From assembly GCA_038232255.1 (NCBI GenBank), contig JBBSIF010000124.1, positions 1 through 7,370 on the forward strand: 7,370 nucleotides of DNA, read 5' to 3'. Source of the stretch: JAWWPG01 sp038232255. GTDB lineage: Bacteria; Actinomycetota; Actinomycetes; Propionibacteriales; Nocardioidaceae. The notes beneath the pieces are model-generated. The model made no database searches and had not been told where the DNA came from. It saw only the letters and a program-made list of their open reading frames with translations. The translations under genes were made by a program, and so were the position numbers. Shown in pieces: positions 1 to 5,169 of the stretch; the first letter of the stretch is position 1; each line of letters begins with the position of its first letter.

Positions 1-179
1 CCGGCGAGCAGCGCGCTCTCCAGCTGCGGCAGAACCGTGTCGTCGAAGCCCAAGACGCCCGGGAACGCGGTCTCGCCGCTGCGTAGCGAAGCGACCAGGT
101 TCAGCCGGATCTCCGCCTTGACCGAGCGGCTTGCATAACCGCTGTTCCTGAGGGCACCGAGGGTCGCGGGCTGCGTCAT
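1..179 (-). CDS. AAA+ ATPase, MoxR/magnesium-chelatase ChlI-like, N-terminal part (gene leaves window)
   Basis: The minus strand reads open from ATG at 179-177 to the window edge, giving 59 codons. The peptide begins MTQPATLGALRNSGYASRSV and continues with a basic stretch (K-A-E-I-R-L-N-L) and then PGVLGFDDTVLPQLESALLA. This matches, from memory, the N-terminus of actinobacterial proteins annotated as magnesium chelatase or sigma-54-interacting AAA ATPases (for example M. tuberculosis Rv0958), where the pattern is 'LR-SGH..R.VK.ELR.NLLAALR.G...PGI.GF..TV.PQLERA'. The Walker A loop follows this segment in the family and lies outside the window, so ATPase activity is inferred from family resemblance only. 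Such proteins usually pair with a VWA-domain partner as a chaperone-like complex; no partner is visible here. There is no Shine-Dalgarno before the ATG, which fits the leaderless promoter described separately. The gene is divergent from the phospholipid synthase gene. Confidence 0.75.
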   Translation of the reverse strand, partial: MTQPATLGALRNSGYASRSVKAEIRLNLVASLRSGETAFPGVLGFDDTVLPQLESALLA

Positions 180-186
180 GGCGTCA

Positions 187-216
187 ACCCTAGGACGCCG
201 GTGAAACGGCTGACCA
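187..216 (-). promoter_or_regulatory. Predicted leaderless SigA-type promoter of the AAA ATPase gene
   Basis: Read on the minus strand, a -35-like TGGTCA (216-211, four of six matches to TTGACA) is followed after 18 bases by the -10 box TAGGGT (192-187). The ATG starts 7 bases further on, at 179. Actinobacterial transcription usually starts about 7 bases after TANNNT, so the transcript would begin at or next to the A of the start codon. The absence of a purine-rich ribosome binding site supports leaderless translation. The motifs are seen directly; activity is inferred. Confidence 0.5.
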
Positions 217-251
217 TCGCGAGCGCAGGGGCCGCGGAGCGTGACGTCGAC

Positions 252-257
252 TAAGGT
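252..257 (+). promoter_or_regulatory. Possible -10 box for the phospholipid synthase/DUF881 operon
   Basis: TAAGGT fits the actinobacterial -10 pattern TANNNT and lies 45 bases before the ATG at 303, in the only non-coding gap upstream of the operon. No recognisable -35 hexamer sits 16-19 bases upstream, so this is the best candidate in the gap and not a firm call. Nothing else was recognised in the gap apart from the divergent promoter and the Shine-Dalgarno GGAGG at 294-298. Confidence 0.25.
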
Positions 258-302
258 TTCGATGTGGTTCTCCAGAGCCGCGGTACGTCGTACGGAGGGT
301 GA

Positions 303-902
303 ATGGCTCAGGCGGGCATGGTGCTCAGCAGCCGCGTCGCAACAGTGCCCAACCTGCTGAGCGCCGGACGTCTCCTCGGGGTCCCGTTGTTCCTCTGGCT
401 GGTCCTCGGTCCCCAGCTGGACGGCTGGGCACTCGTCGTCCTCATGGTGTCGGGCTTCACGGACTGGCTGGACGGCAAGCTGGCCCGCAGCCTCAACCAG
501 AGCTCAAAGCTCGGGCAGGTGCTGGACCCCCTCGCCGACCGGCTCTACATCGTCGCGGTGGTCGTCGGGCTGGCGCTGCGGGAGATCATCCCACTCTGGT
601 TGGCGGGCGCGCTGCTGCTGCGTGACGTCTTCCTCTTCGTCCTGGTGCCGCTATTGCGCACCCGGGGCGCGAGCGCCCTGCCCGTGCACTTCCTCGGCAA
701 GGCCGCCACGGCCAATCTCCTTTACGCGTTTCCCCTTCTGCTGCTCGGCGACGGCACCGGCGGCCTGGCCCGAGCAGCAGACGTCCTCGGGTGGGCGTTC
801 GCGATCTGGGGAACCGGTCTCTACTGGTGGGCAGGACTGCTGTACGGCTACCAAGCCGCCCTGATCCTGCGCACGCCGAGGTCCTCGGGGGCCGTTCCGT
901 GA
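303..902 (+). CDS. CDP-alcohol phosphatidyltransferase (PgsA2-type; PGP or cardiolipin synthase)
   Basis: This 199-residue membrane enzyme transfers a phosphatidyl group from CDP-diacylglycerol to an alcohol. The full CDP-alcohol phosphatidyltransferase signature is present and intact: D54, D57-G58, A61-R62, G71, D75 and D79 (DG-x2-AR-x8-G-x3-D-x3-D). These aspartates bind the catalytic divalent metals. Hydrophobic segments at about 21-37, 41-53, 81-93, 96-118, 130-148 and 160-185 fit the family's six-helix integral membrane fold. The start is ATG 303 with GGAGG at 294-298; an in-frame ATG at 318 is less well placed. The position at the head of the DUF881-sbp-DUF881-gcvH series matches M. tuberculosis pgsA2 (Rv1822). 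That gene is annotated as a phosphatidylglycerophosphate synthase, but CDP-alcohol-type cardiolipin synthases exist in actinobacteria such as Streptomyces. The acceptor (glycerol-3-phosphate or phosphatidylglycerol) cannot be decided from sequence. The stop overlaps the next gene's GTG, indicating coupling. Confidence 0.93.
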   Translation: MAQAGMVLSSRVATVPNLLSAGRLLGVPLFLWLVLGPQLDGWALVVLMVSGFTDWLDGKLARSLNQSSKLGQVLDPLADRLYIVAVVVGLALREIIPLWLAGALLLRDVFLFVLVPLLRTRGASALPVHFLGKAATANLLYAFPLLLLGDGTGGLARAADVLGWAFAIWGTGLYWWAGLLYGYQAALILRTPRSSGAVP

Positions 903-1747
903 CGGCGGGCGCGAGGGCGACCGCCCGACCGGACCACGGCACGGCGTACACCGGGCTGTTGACCGAGATCATGTCGTCAACGCTCGACGCTGACTACCAG
1001 GCGGCCGCCGACCGGGCCCGGGAGCTGGGCCGGCCCCGCCGACCGCCGCAGCGCACTGCGGCGGCCCTGGTCGTGTTGCTGTTCGGCATGATGCTCGCCG
1101 TCTCGGCTCTGCGCACCCAGCAGCTCAGACCGGCCACAGCAGTCGAGCGGAGCCAGCTGGTCGCCCAGATCCATGCCCGCGAGGATCGCCTGGACGCTCT
1201 CCACAGCCAGGTCTCGGCGCTCGAGGTCGACGTGGCGGCCGTCCAGACGCGCGCTGCCGACCGCCGCGAGATCCAGCGTCGTACCGACGCTGCTGTCACT
1301 TCGCTCGCTGCCGTCACGGGTGCCGGAGCGGTGACGGGACCGGGAGTACGGGTGGTGGTGAGCGACGCGCCGGGAGCCGTCGGGTCTCCGAGTGGCGGGG
1401 TGATCTTGGACAGCGACCTGCAGGCGCTCGTCAACGCGCTGTGGACAGCCGGCGCGGAAGCCATCTCCATCAATGGAAACCGCCTGACCAGCCTCACGGC
1501 CATCCGCTTCGCGGGCCGGGCAATCACCGTCGACTACCACTCTCTCAGGTCGCCCTACGTCGTCGAGGCGGTCGGCGACCCTCAGACGCTGCCCGCGCGG
1601 CTGCTCGAGACACCCGGCGGGCAGGCCTGGCTGGGACTGCAGCAGAACTTCGGCATCGGCTTCGACACGCAGCCGGTCGACTCCCTCGTGCTGCCCGCCG
1701 ATCCGATCCTCGAGCTGCACCATGCCCAGCCGGTGGTGCCACGATGA
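899..1747 (+). CDS. DUF881 family membrane-anchored protein (first copy)
   Basis: This 282-residue DUF881 protein has no established biochemical role. I chose GTG 899, which overlaps the preceding TGA in a GTGA junction, because the family's conserved N-terminal motif begins just after it: YTGLLTEIMSSTLDADYQ, similar to 'LL..IM...LDPGY..AA' in relatives. An in-frame start at 791 would lie inside the upstream gene and is rejected. Order: a cytoplasmic N-terminus with an Arg/Pro-rich stretch just before the membrane, one transmembrane helix at about 53-71 (AALVVLLFGMMLAVSAL), a coiled-coil-like region at about 80-119, then the extracytoplasmic DUF881 domain with VTGPGVRVVVSDAP, LVNALWTAGAEAISINGNRL and SPYVVEAVGDP. 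The C-terminal QNFGIGF segment is typical of this copy. It corresponds by position to Rv1823. Relatives (YlxW/YlxX) lie near division genes in Bacillus, so an envelope or division role is inferred, not shown. Confidence 0.9.
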   Translation: MTAGARATARPDHGTAYTGLLTEIMSSTLDADYQAAADRARELGRPRRPPQRTAAALVVLLFGMMLAVSALRTQQLRPATAVERSQLVAQIHAREDRLDALHSQVSALEVDVAAVQTRAADRREIQRRTDAAVTSLAAVTGAGAVTGPGVRVVVSDAPGAVGSPSGGVILDSDLQALVNALWTAGAEAISINGNRLTSLTAIRFAGRAITVDYHSLRSPYVVEAVGDPQTLPARLLETPGGQAWLGLQQNFGIGFDTQPVDSLVLPADPILELHHAQPVVPR

Positions 1748-2076
1748 TCGCCGTCCTCGGCCTCGTGGTGGGCGTCGTCCTGGGCCTAGTGTTCGAGCCC
1801 TCGATTCCCGACGCCTGGCAGACCTACCTTCCGATCGCGGTGGTGGCCGCCCTCGACGCGGTCTTCGGCGCCTTGAGGGCCTATCTCGACGGCATCTTCG
1901 ACGACAAGGTGTTCGCCGTCTCCTTCGTCTCGAACGTGCTGATCGCCGCGCTGATCGTCTATCTCGGCGACCAGCTGGGCGTGGGAGGTCAGCTGTCGAC
2001 CGGCGTGATCGTCGTCCTCGGCATCAGGATCTTCTCCAACGCAGCGGCGATCAGGAGGCACGTCTTCCATGCCTGA
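1744..2076 (+). CDS. sbp: Small basic protein Sbp (DUF1290), integral membrane
   Basis: This 110-residue protein is the Sbp/DUF1290 family at its usual length. It starts at ATG 1744, which overlaps the preceding stop as ATGA; a longer in-frame reading to 1441 lies inside the DUF881 gene and is rejected. Four hydrophobic segments are seen at about 2-17, 28-43, 57-75 and 82-97. Family hallmarks are YLPIAVVAALDAVFGALRA, FDDKVFAVSFVSN, IVYLGDQLGV and the basic C-terminus RIFSNAAAIRRHVFHA. The biochemical function is unknown. In Bacillus subtilis sbp lies immediately upstream of ftsA-ftsZ and beside DUF881 genes, and here it is sandwiched between two DUF881 genes. A shared membrane complex is a reasonable inference from this fixed arrangement. 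No clear Shine-Dalgarno precedes the ATG, so translation is probably coupled to the upstream gene. Confidence 0.93.
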   Translation: MIAVLGLVVGVVLGLVFEPSIPDAWQTYLPIAVVAALDAVFGALRAYLDGIFDDKVFAVSFVSNVLIAALIVYLGDQLGVGGQLSTGVIVVLGIRIFSNAAAIRRHVFHA

Positions 2077-2803
2077 CGTCCCGGGATCGAGCGGGCGCCG
2101 ACTCTGGTCCGCGCTGTCGGGACGGCCCGGCCGCGGCCAGCTGGTCGCGGGCCTCCTGCTCGCCCTGCTCGGGTACGCGGCGACGGTCCAGATCCAGCTC
2201 ACCCGGGACAGCGACGACTTCGCAGGTCAGCGTCGAGACAACCTGATCGAGCTGCTCGACTCCCTCTCCGGCGCCTCAGATCGGGCCGAGCAGCAGATCA
2301 GCGAGCTCCAGAAGACAAAGAACCAGCTGGAGTCGAGCGCCACCGGTGATGCCGCCGCTCTTCTGGACGCTCAGAGGCGCCTGCGCGACCTCCAGATCCT
2401 CGCCGGCACCGTCGCGGCGAAGGGGCCGGGAATCATCGTGACCGTCGACGACAACCAGGGGTCCGTCACGGCTGCAAGCCTGCTCAACGGCATCGAGGAG
2501 CTGCGCGACGCAGGCGCCGAGGCGATCGAGGTCAACGGCACGGTGCGGCTCGTCCAGTCCAGCTGGATCAGCGGCTCGGCGGGGGCCATCGTGATCGACG
2601 GCCAGGCCGTCCGAGCGCCGTACGTCATCAAGGCCATCGGGTCGGCCCACACGCTGAGCGAGGCCGTCGCGTTCCCCGGTGGCTTCGCTGACGAGGTCGC
2701 GGCCCTGGGCGGCACCGCCTCCGTCACGGAGAACGACACCGTGGAGATCACCGCGTTGCATGCCCTGGTGCAGCCTCAGTACTCTCAGCCCACCGACCAG
2801 TAG
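2069..2803 (+). CDS. DUF881 family membrane-anchored protein (second copy)
   Basis: This 244-residue DUF881 protein corresponds by position to Rv1825. ATG 2069 overlaps the end of sbp by 8 bases and is served by AGGAGG at 2053-2058, inside sbp, with a 10-base spacer. It has a short cytoplasmic N-terminus, a transmembrane helix at about 24-41 (QLVAGLLLALLGYAATVQ) and a coiled-coil-like stretch at about 52-112 rich in Glu, Gln and Leu. The DUF881 domain follows: AAKGPGIIVTVDDNQG, LLNGIEELRDAGAEAIEVNG, VQSSWISG and APYVIKAIGSAHTL. Both copies share the GPG-I/V-x-V-x-V-x-D and AGAEAI-x-N-G blocks but differ clearly elsewhere, so they are old paralogues and not a recent duplication. No catalytic motif is evident. 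The function is unknown; a structural or scaffolding role outside the membrane with Sbp is inferred. Confidence 0.9.
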   Translation: MPDVPGSSGRRLWSALSGRPGRGQLVAGLLLALLGYAATVQIQLTRDSDDFAGQRRDNLIELLDSLSGASDRAEQQISELQKTKNQLESSATGDAAALLDAQRRLRDLQILAGTVAAKGPGIIVTVDDNQGSVTAASLLNGIEELRDAGAEAIEVNGTVRLVQSSWISGSAGAIVIDGQAVRAPYVIKAIGSAHTLSEAVAFPGGFADEVAALGGTASVTENDTVEITALHALVQPQYSQPTDQ

Positions 2804-2823
2804 CCATCGTCGAAGGAGCTCGC

Positions 2824-3213
2824 GTGTTCCCCGAGGACCTGCACTACACAGCGGAGCACGAGTGGGTCAGCGGCTCGGGCGCGCCGGGCTCGACGGCCCG
2901 CGTCGGCATCACCGACTATGCCCAAGACGCCCTCGGCGACATCGTCTACGTCAACCTGCCGGCGGTCGGCACCGAGGTCACGGCCGGTGGAGTGATCGGG
3001 GAGCTGGAGTCCACCAAGAGCGTCAGCGACCTCTTCGCACCGCTCGCGGGCACCGTGAGCGCGGTCAACGGCGAGCTGAGCGACAATCCTGAGCTGTGCA
3101 ACACCGACCCGTACGGCGAGGGCTGGTTGGTCGAGCTCACCGTCCGCGCCGATGCCGGTGCGCAGTCCCTGCTCAGTGCTGCTGACTACGAGGCCACGGT
3201 AACCTCTCAGTAG
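2824..3213 (+). CDS. gcvH: Glycine cleavage system H protein
   Basis: This 129-residue protein is the lipoyl carrier of the glycine cleavage system, shuttling the methylamine intermediate from the P protein to the T protein and electrons to the L protein in the cytoplasm. The lipoylation motif is intact: GELESTKSVSDL, with the lipoyl-acceptor lysine at K65. Other family blocks are HEWV at 12-15, VGITDYAQDALGDIVYVNLP and the C-terminal GEGWLVEL. The start is GTG 2824 with AAGGAG at 2813-2818 and a 5-base spacer. The N-terminus PEDLHYTAEHEWV is the normal family start, so no transit or signal peptide is present. It lies 20 bases after the second DUF881 gene and is probably co-transcribed with it. 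The partner gcvP lies 2.8 kb downstream under its own riboswitch. gcvT, lpd and the lipoylation genes are not in the window. Confidence 0.97.
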   Translation: MFPEDLHYTAEHEWVSGSGAPGSTARVGITDYAQDALGDIVYVNLPAVGTEVTAGGVIGELESTKSVSDLFAPLAGTVSAVNGELSDNPELCNTDPYGEGWLVELTVRADAGAQSLLSAADYEATVTSQ

Positions 3214-3239
3214 AGTGAACCCCCGGGTGTCGCCGAGTG

Positions 3240-3260
3240 TCACGCGTCGTCGGCGCGTGA
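3240..3260 (+). promoter_or_regulatory. Perfect 7-bp hairpin abutting the garA ribosome binding site
   Basis: TCACGCG (3240-3246) and CGCGTGA (3254-3260) are exact reverse complements with a 7-base loop. The Shine-Dalgarno GGAGG starts at the next base (3261-3265), 5 bases before ATG 3271. No T tract follows, so it is not a standard terminator. It could be a DNA operator or an mRNA stem that affects ribosome access to garA. A lone -10-like TAGAGT at 3211-3216, overlapping the gcvH stop, could start a garA transcript within this 57-base gap, but no -35 was recognised. The repeat is seen directly; its function is inferred. Confidence 0.5.
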
Positions 3261-3270
3261 GGAGGTAACG

Positions 3271-3765
3271 ATGTCGTACTGCACCTCGTGCGGTTCCCAG
3301 AATCCGGAGAGCTCGCGGTTCTGCGCCAACTGCGGGCATCGTCTCGCGCCGGCCGATCGGCCCGTCGAGTCCACGTCCACCATCAGCTTCGGCGTCCCGG
3401 ACCGCGGCGAGATGGAGGACGACGGACGGCTGACCGCCGAGGAGCAGGCGGCGGTGGATGCGCTGCCCGACGGCAGTGCGCTGCTGGTCGTCCAACGAGG
3501 CCCCAGCGCGGGGAGCCGGTTCCTGCTCGACACCGACGAGGTGTCGGCCGGGCGTCACCCGGACAGCGACATCTTCCTCGACGACGTCACGGTCAGCCGC
3601 CGGCACGCGGTCTTCCGCCGTACGTCGGACGGGTTCCTGGTCGCCGATGTCGGCAGCCTCAACGGCACCTACGTCAACCGCGACCGGATCGACGAGGTCC
3701 TGCTGTCCGGCGGGGACGAGGTCCAGATCGGAAAGTACCGGCTCGTCTACTTCGCCCGGGCCTAA
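3271..3765 (+). CDS. garA: Zinc-ribbon and FHA domain protein, GarA/OdhI family
   Basis: This 164-residue cytoplasmic phospho-signalling protein resembles GarA/OdhI, which in mycobacteria and corynebacteria inhibits 2-oxoglutarate dehydrogenase and modulates glutamate metabolism until phosphorylated by Ser/Thr kinases (PknB, PknG). The start is ATG 3271 with GGAGG 5 bases upstream. An N-terminal zinc ribbon is formed by C4-x2-C7 and C18-x2-C21; mycobacterial GarA lacks it. A short linker holds the kinase-site region ESTSTISF (33-40), matching ETTSVF of GarA. The FHA domain (about 69-160) is highly conserved: GPSAGSRFLLD, SAGRHPDSDIFLDDVTVSRR, DVGSLNGTYVNR and GDEVQIGKYRLV. Phosphothreonine-binding residues are present: R95, S109, R110, H112 and N131-G132. 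The stop is directly followed by the ftsR ATG. By homology the protein binds its own phosphorylated N-terminus as an off-switch. Metal binding and targets are inferred. Confidence 0.95.
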   Translation: MSYCTSCGSQNPESSRFCANCGHRLAPADRPVESTSTISFGVPDRGEMEDDGRLTAEEQAAVDALPDGSALLVVQRGPSAGSRFLLDTDEVSAGRHPDSDIFLDDVTVSRRHAVFRRTSDGFLVADVGSLNGTYVNRDRIDEVLLSGGDEVQIGKYRLVYFARA

Positions 3766-4494
3766 ATGTCGACGAGCACGTCGGAGCGGCCGTCGGGCCG
3801 GCTGGGCATCGGGGAGGTCCTGCGCCGCCTCCGGCCGGACTTTCCCGACGTGAGCATCTCGAAGATCCGGTTCCTCGAGGCCGAAGGACTCGTCGCTCCG
3901 TCGCGCACCGCGTCCGGCTACCGCAAGTTCAGCTTCGCAGACCTCGAACAGCTCCGGTACGTGCTGTCCGCCCAGCGCGACCACTATCTGCCCCTCCGGG
4001 TCATCCGGTCCCATCTCGACGCGATGTCACGCGGGCTCGAGCCGCCGAGCGTGGCAGGCTCGGCTCCGCGTGCGCCACGGGTGGACAGCGCCCCGGACCG
4101 AGACGCCTCAGCTCCTTCACCTCGCGCGCTGCGGCTGTCCCGGGACGAGCTGCTGTCGAACTCCGGCCTCACCGACGAGCAGCTCGGTCAGCTCCACGAC
4201 TACGGGCTGGTCCGGCCACCGCCCGGCACCGACCACTACGGCAGCGGCGCCCTGAGTGTCGCGACTGCTGTCGCCTCCCTGTCGAAGCACGGGCTCGAGC
4301 CGCGCCATCTCCGAGCCTTCAAGACGGCCGCGGAGCGCGAGGTGAGCCTCATCGACCAGGTGGTCGGCCCGGCGGTTCGCTCCCGCAACGGGGACGCCGA
4401 GGTACGTGCCGAGGAGCTGCGCTCCGAGCTCGGCTCACTGGCCGTCCAGCTCCACGCAGCGCTTGTGAGACAGGCGCTTGCGAGTCCTCGATGA
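3766..4494 (+). CDS. ftsR: MerR family transcriptional regulator, FtsR (Rv1828) type
   Basis: This 242-residue DNA-binding regulator begins at ATG 3766, directly after the garA stop (TAAATG). No convincing Shine-Dalgarno is visible, so translation is probably coupled to garA. Residues 12-87 form a MerR winged helix-turn-helix: LGIGEVLRRLRPDFPDVSIS, then KIRFLEAEGLVAPSRTASGY, RKFSFADLEQLRYV and YLPLRVIRSHLDAM. A Pro/Ala/Ser-rich linker at about 91-122 leads to a C-terminal domain at about 123-235 that looks like a second, degenerate MerR-like fold (LSRDELLSNSGLTDEQL, HDYGLVRP, HYGSGALSVA, LSKHGLEPRHLRAF). This layout matches M. tuberculosis Rv1828 and Corynebacterium glutamicum FtsR, reported as an activator of ftsZ. 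No metal-binding cysteines are present (the protein has none), so metal sensing is unlikely. Targets in this organism and any effector are unknown. The ftsR identification rests on family match plus conserved neighbourhood. Confidence 0.9.
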   Translation: MSTSTSERPSGRLGIGEVLRRLRPDFPDVSISKIRFLEAEGLVAPSRTASGYRKFSFADLEQLRYVLSAQRDHYLPLRVIRSHLDAMSRGLEPPSVAGSAPRAPRVDSAPDRDASAPSPRALRLSRDELLSNSGLTDEQLGQLHDYGLVRPPPGTDHYGSGALSVATAVASLSKHGLEPRHLRAFKTAAEREVSLIDQVVGPAVRSRNGDAEVRAEELRSELGSLAVQLHAALVRQALASPR

Positions 4495-4496
4495 CC

Positions 4497-4526
4497 GTGT
4501 CACCGGCTGCTGGGGGGAGGTAGGGT
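4497..4526 (+). promoter_or_regulatory. Predicted promoter, possibly leaderless, for the bifunctional nuclease gene
   Basis: GTGTCA (4497-4502, four of six matches to TTGACA) and TAGGGT (4521-4526) are separated by 18 bases. The GTG start codon at 4533 begins exactly 7 bases after the end of the -10 box, where transcription would be expected to start. A Shine-Dalgarno-like GGAGG sits at 4516-4520 but is 12 bases from the GTG, too far to be ideal, and overlaps the promoter. A read-through transcript from ftsR could use that GGAGG, while a transcript from this promoter would be leaderless. Motifs are seen; use is inferred. Confidence 0.45.
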
Positions 4527-4532
4527 GAAGAG

Positions 4533-5006
4533 GTGCGAGAGGTCGAGGTAGTCGGAGTCCGCGTCGAGATGCCCTCGCAGCAGCCGATCATCCTGCTCCG
4601 CGAGGCATCGGGGGAGCGGTACCTACCCATCTGGATCGGCGCCGTCGAGGCGACCGCCATCGCCTTCGCCCAGCAGGGCGTCGTCCCGCCCCGACCGCTC
4701 ACCCACGACCTGCTGAAGGACGTCCTCGACGCCACCGGTCACGAGCTCAGCGAGGTACGGATCACGGAGGTGAAGGACGGCATCTTCTACGCCATGCTGA
4801 TCCTCGGTGAGTCCATCGAGGTCAGTGCTCGCCCCTCGGACTCCATCGCCTTGGCGCTGCGGACCGGCAGCCGGATCGTCTGCAGCGAAGAGGTCCTCGA
4901 TGAGGCCGGTCTCGCGGTTCCCGACGACCAGGAAGAAGAGGTCGAGAAGTTCCGGGCCTTCTTGGAGGAGATCACTCCGGAGGACTTCGTCCCCAACACC
5001 GAGTAA
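4533..5006 (+). CDS. Bifunctional nuclease family protein (DUF151/BFN)
   Basis: This 157-residue protein belongs to the DUF151 bifunctional nuclease (BFN) family, named from a plant protein with RNase and DNase activity. Bacterial members are widespread, but their role is poorly defined. It begins at GTG 4533. Family blocks in order: VVGVRVEMPSQQPIILLRE at about 7-25, RYLPIWIGAVEATAIAFA at 29-46, RPLTHDLLKDVL at 54-65, VKDGIFYAMLIL at 80-91 and VSARPSDSIALALRTGSRI at 97-115. The last block, with its conserved Arg-Pro-Ser-Asp-Ser core, is the most characteristic. An acidic C-terminal tail (DDQEEEVEKFRAFLEEITPEDF) is common in actinobacterial members. The length is normal for the family and no signal peptide is seen. 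It corresponds to Rv1829 by position and lies between two MerR regulators. Nuclease activity here is inferred only from the family name; the substrate is unknown. Confidence 0.93.
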   Translation: MREVEVVGVRVEMPSQQPIILLREASGERYLPIWIGAVEATAIAFAQQGVVPPRPLTHDLLKDVLDATGHELSEVRITEVKDGIFYAMLILGESIEVSARPSDSIALALRTGSRIVCSEEVLDEAGLAVPDDQEEEVEKFRAFLEEITPEDFVPNTE

Positions 5007-5011
5007 CTCTG

Positions 5012-5032
5012 AACCTCCACTTTTGGCTGAGA
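5012..5032 (+). repeat. Imperfect inverted repeat upstream of the second MerR promoter
   Basis: AACCTCCACTTTTGGCTGAG (5012-5031) resembles a decayed palindrome of the form AACCTCAA-N-TTGAGGTT, a shape common for MerR-family operators. Several positions do not match its mirror image. It lies about 33 bases upstream of the -35 box, whereas MerR activators usually bind between -35 and -10. It might be an upstream operator for autoregulation or chance similarity. Confidence 0.2.
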
Positions 5033-5064
5033 CTTAGGACACGCGAGCTCCGGAACCAGCCTCG

Positions 5065-5093
5065 TTGACGACGTACCGATATCGCCGTAGCGT
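5065..5093 (+). promoter_or_regulatory. SigA-type promoter of the second MerR regulator gene
   Basis: TTGACG (5065-5070) and TAGCGT (5088-5093) are separated by 17 bases, the optimal spacing, and match the actinobacterial consensus TTGACN-N17-TANNNT. Transcription is expected near 5100, giving a 5' leader of about 70 bases before GTG 5170. This is the best-matching vegetative promoter in the window and indicates that the second MerR gene is transcribed independently of the bifunctional nuclease gene. The leader contains no element I recognise besides the Shine-Dalgarno GGGAGG at 5159-5164. Confidence 0.7.
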
Positions 5094-5169
5094 CGATCCC
5101 GAGAACTTCCCCGCTGTAACTCCAGCCTTGTCGACGTCGCAGCGGGCCTGCTGACCACGGGAGGTCACT

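Noticed and set aside
791..898. Upstream extension of the first DUF881 protein to a start at 791
   Set aside because: It would lie wholly inside the phospholipid synthase gene. GTG 899 gives the usual coupled overlap and retains the conserved N-terminal motif.
2785..4014. Long minus-strand open frame of about 409 codons opposite gcvH, garA and the start of ftsR
   Set aside because: It lies antisense to three well-identified genes, its composition is Arg/Ala/Asp/Gly-rich with no recognisable domain, and such frames are expected opposite high-GC coding DNA.
3288..4523. Plus-strand open frame of about 411 codons overlapping garA and ftsR
   Set aside because: It is a frame-shifted shadow of two recognisable genes, rich in Arg, Pro and Ala without motifs.
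5007..5040. Intrinsic terminator after the bifunctional nuclease gene
   Set aside because: Only a TTTT at 5021-5024 and a poor inverted repeat are present, with no stable stem before a T tract.
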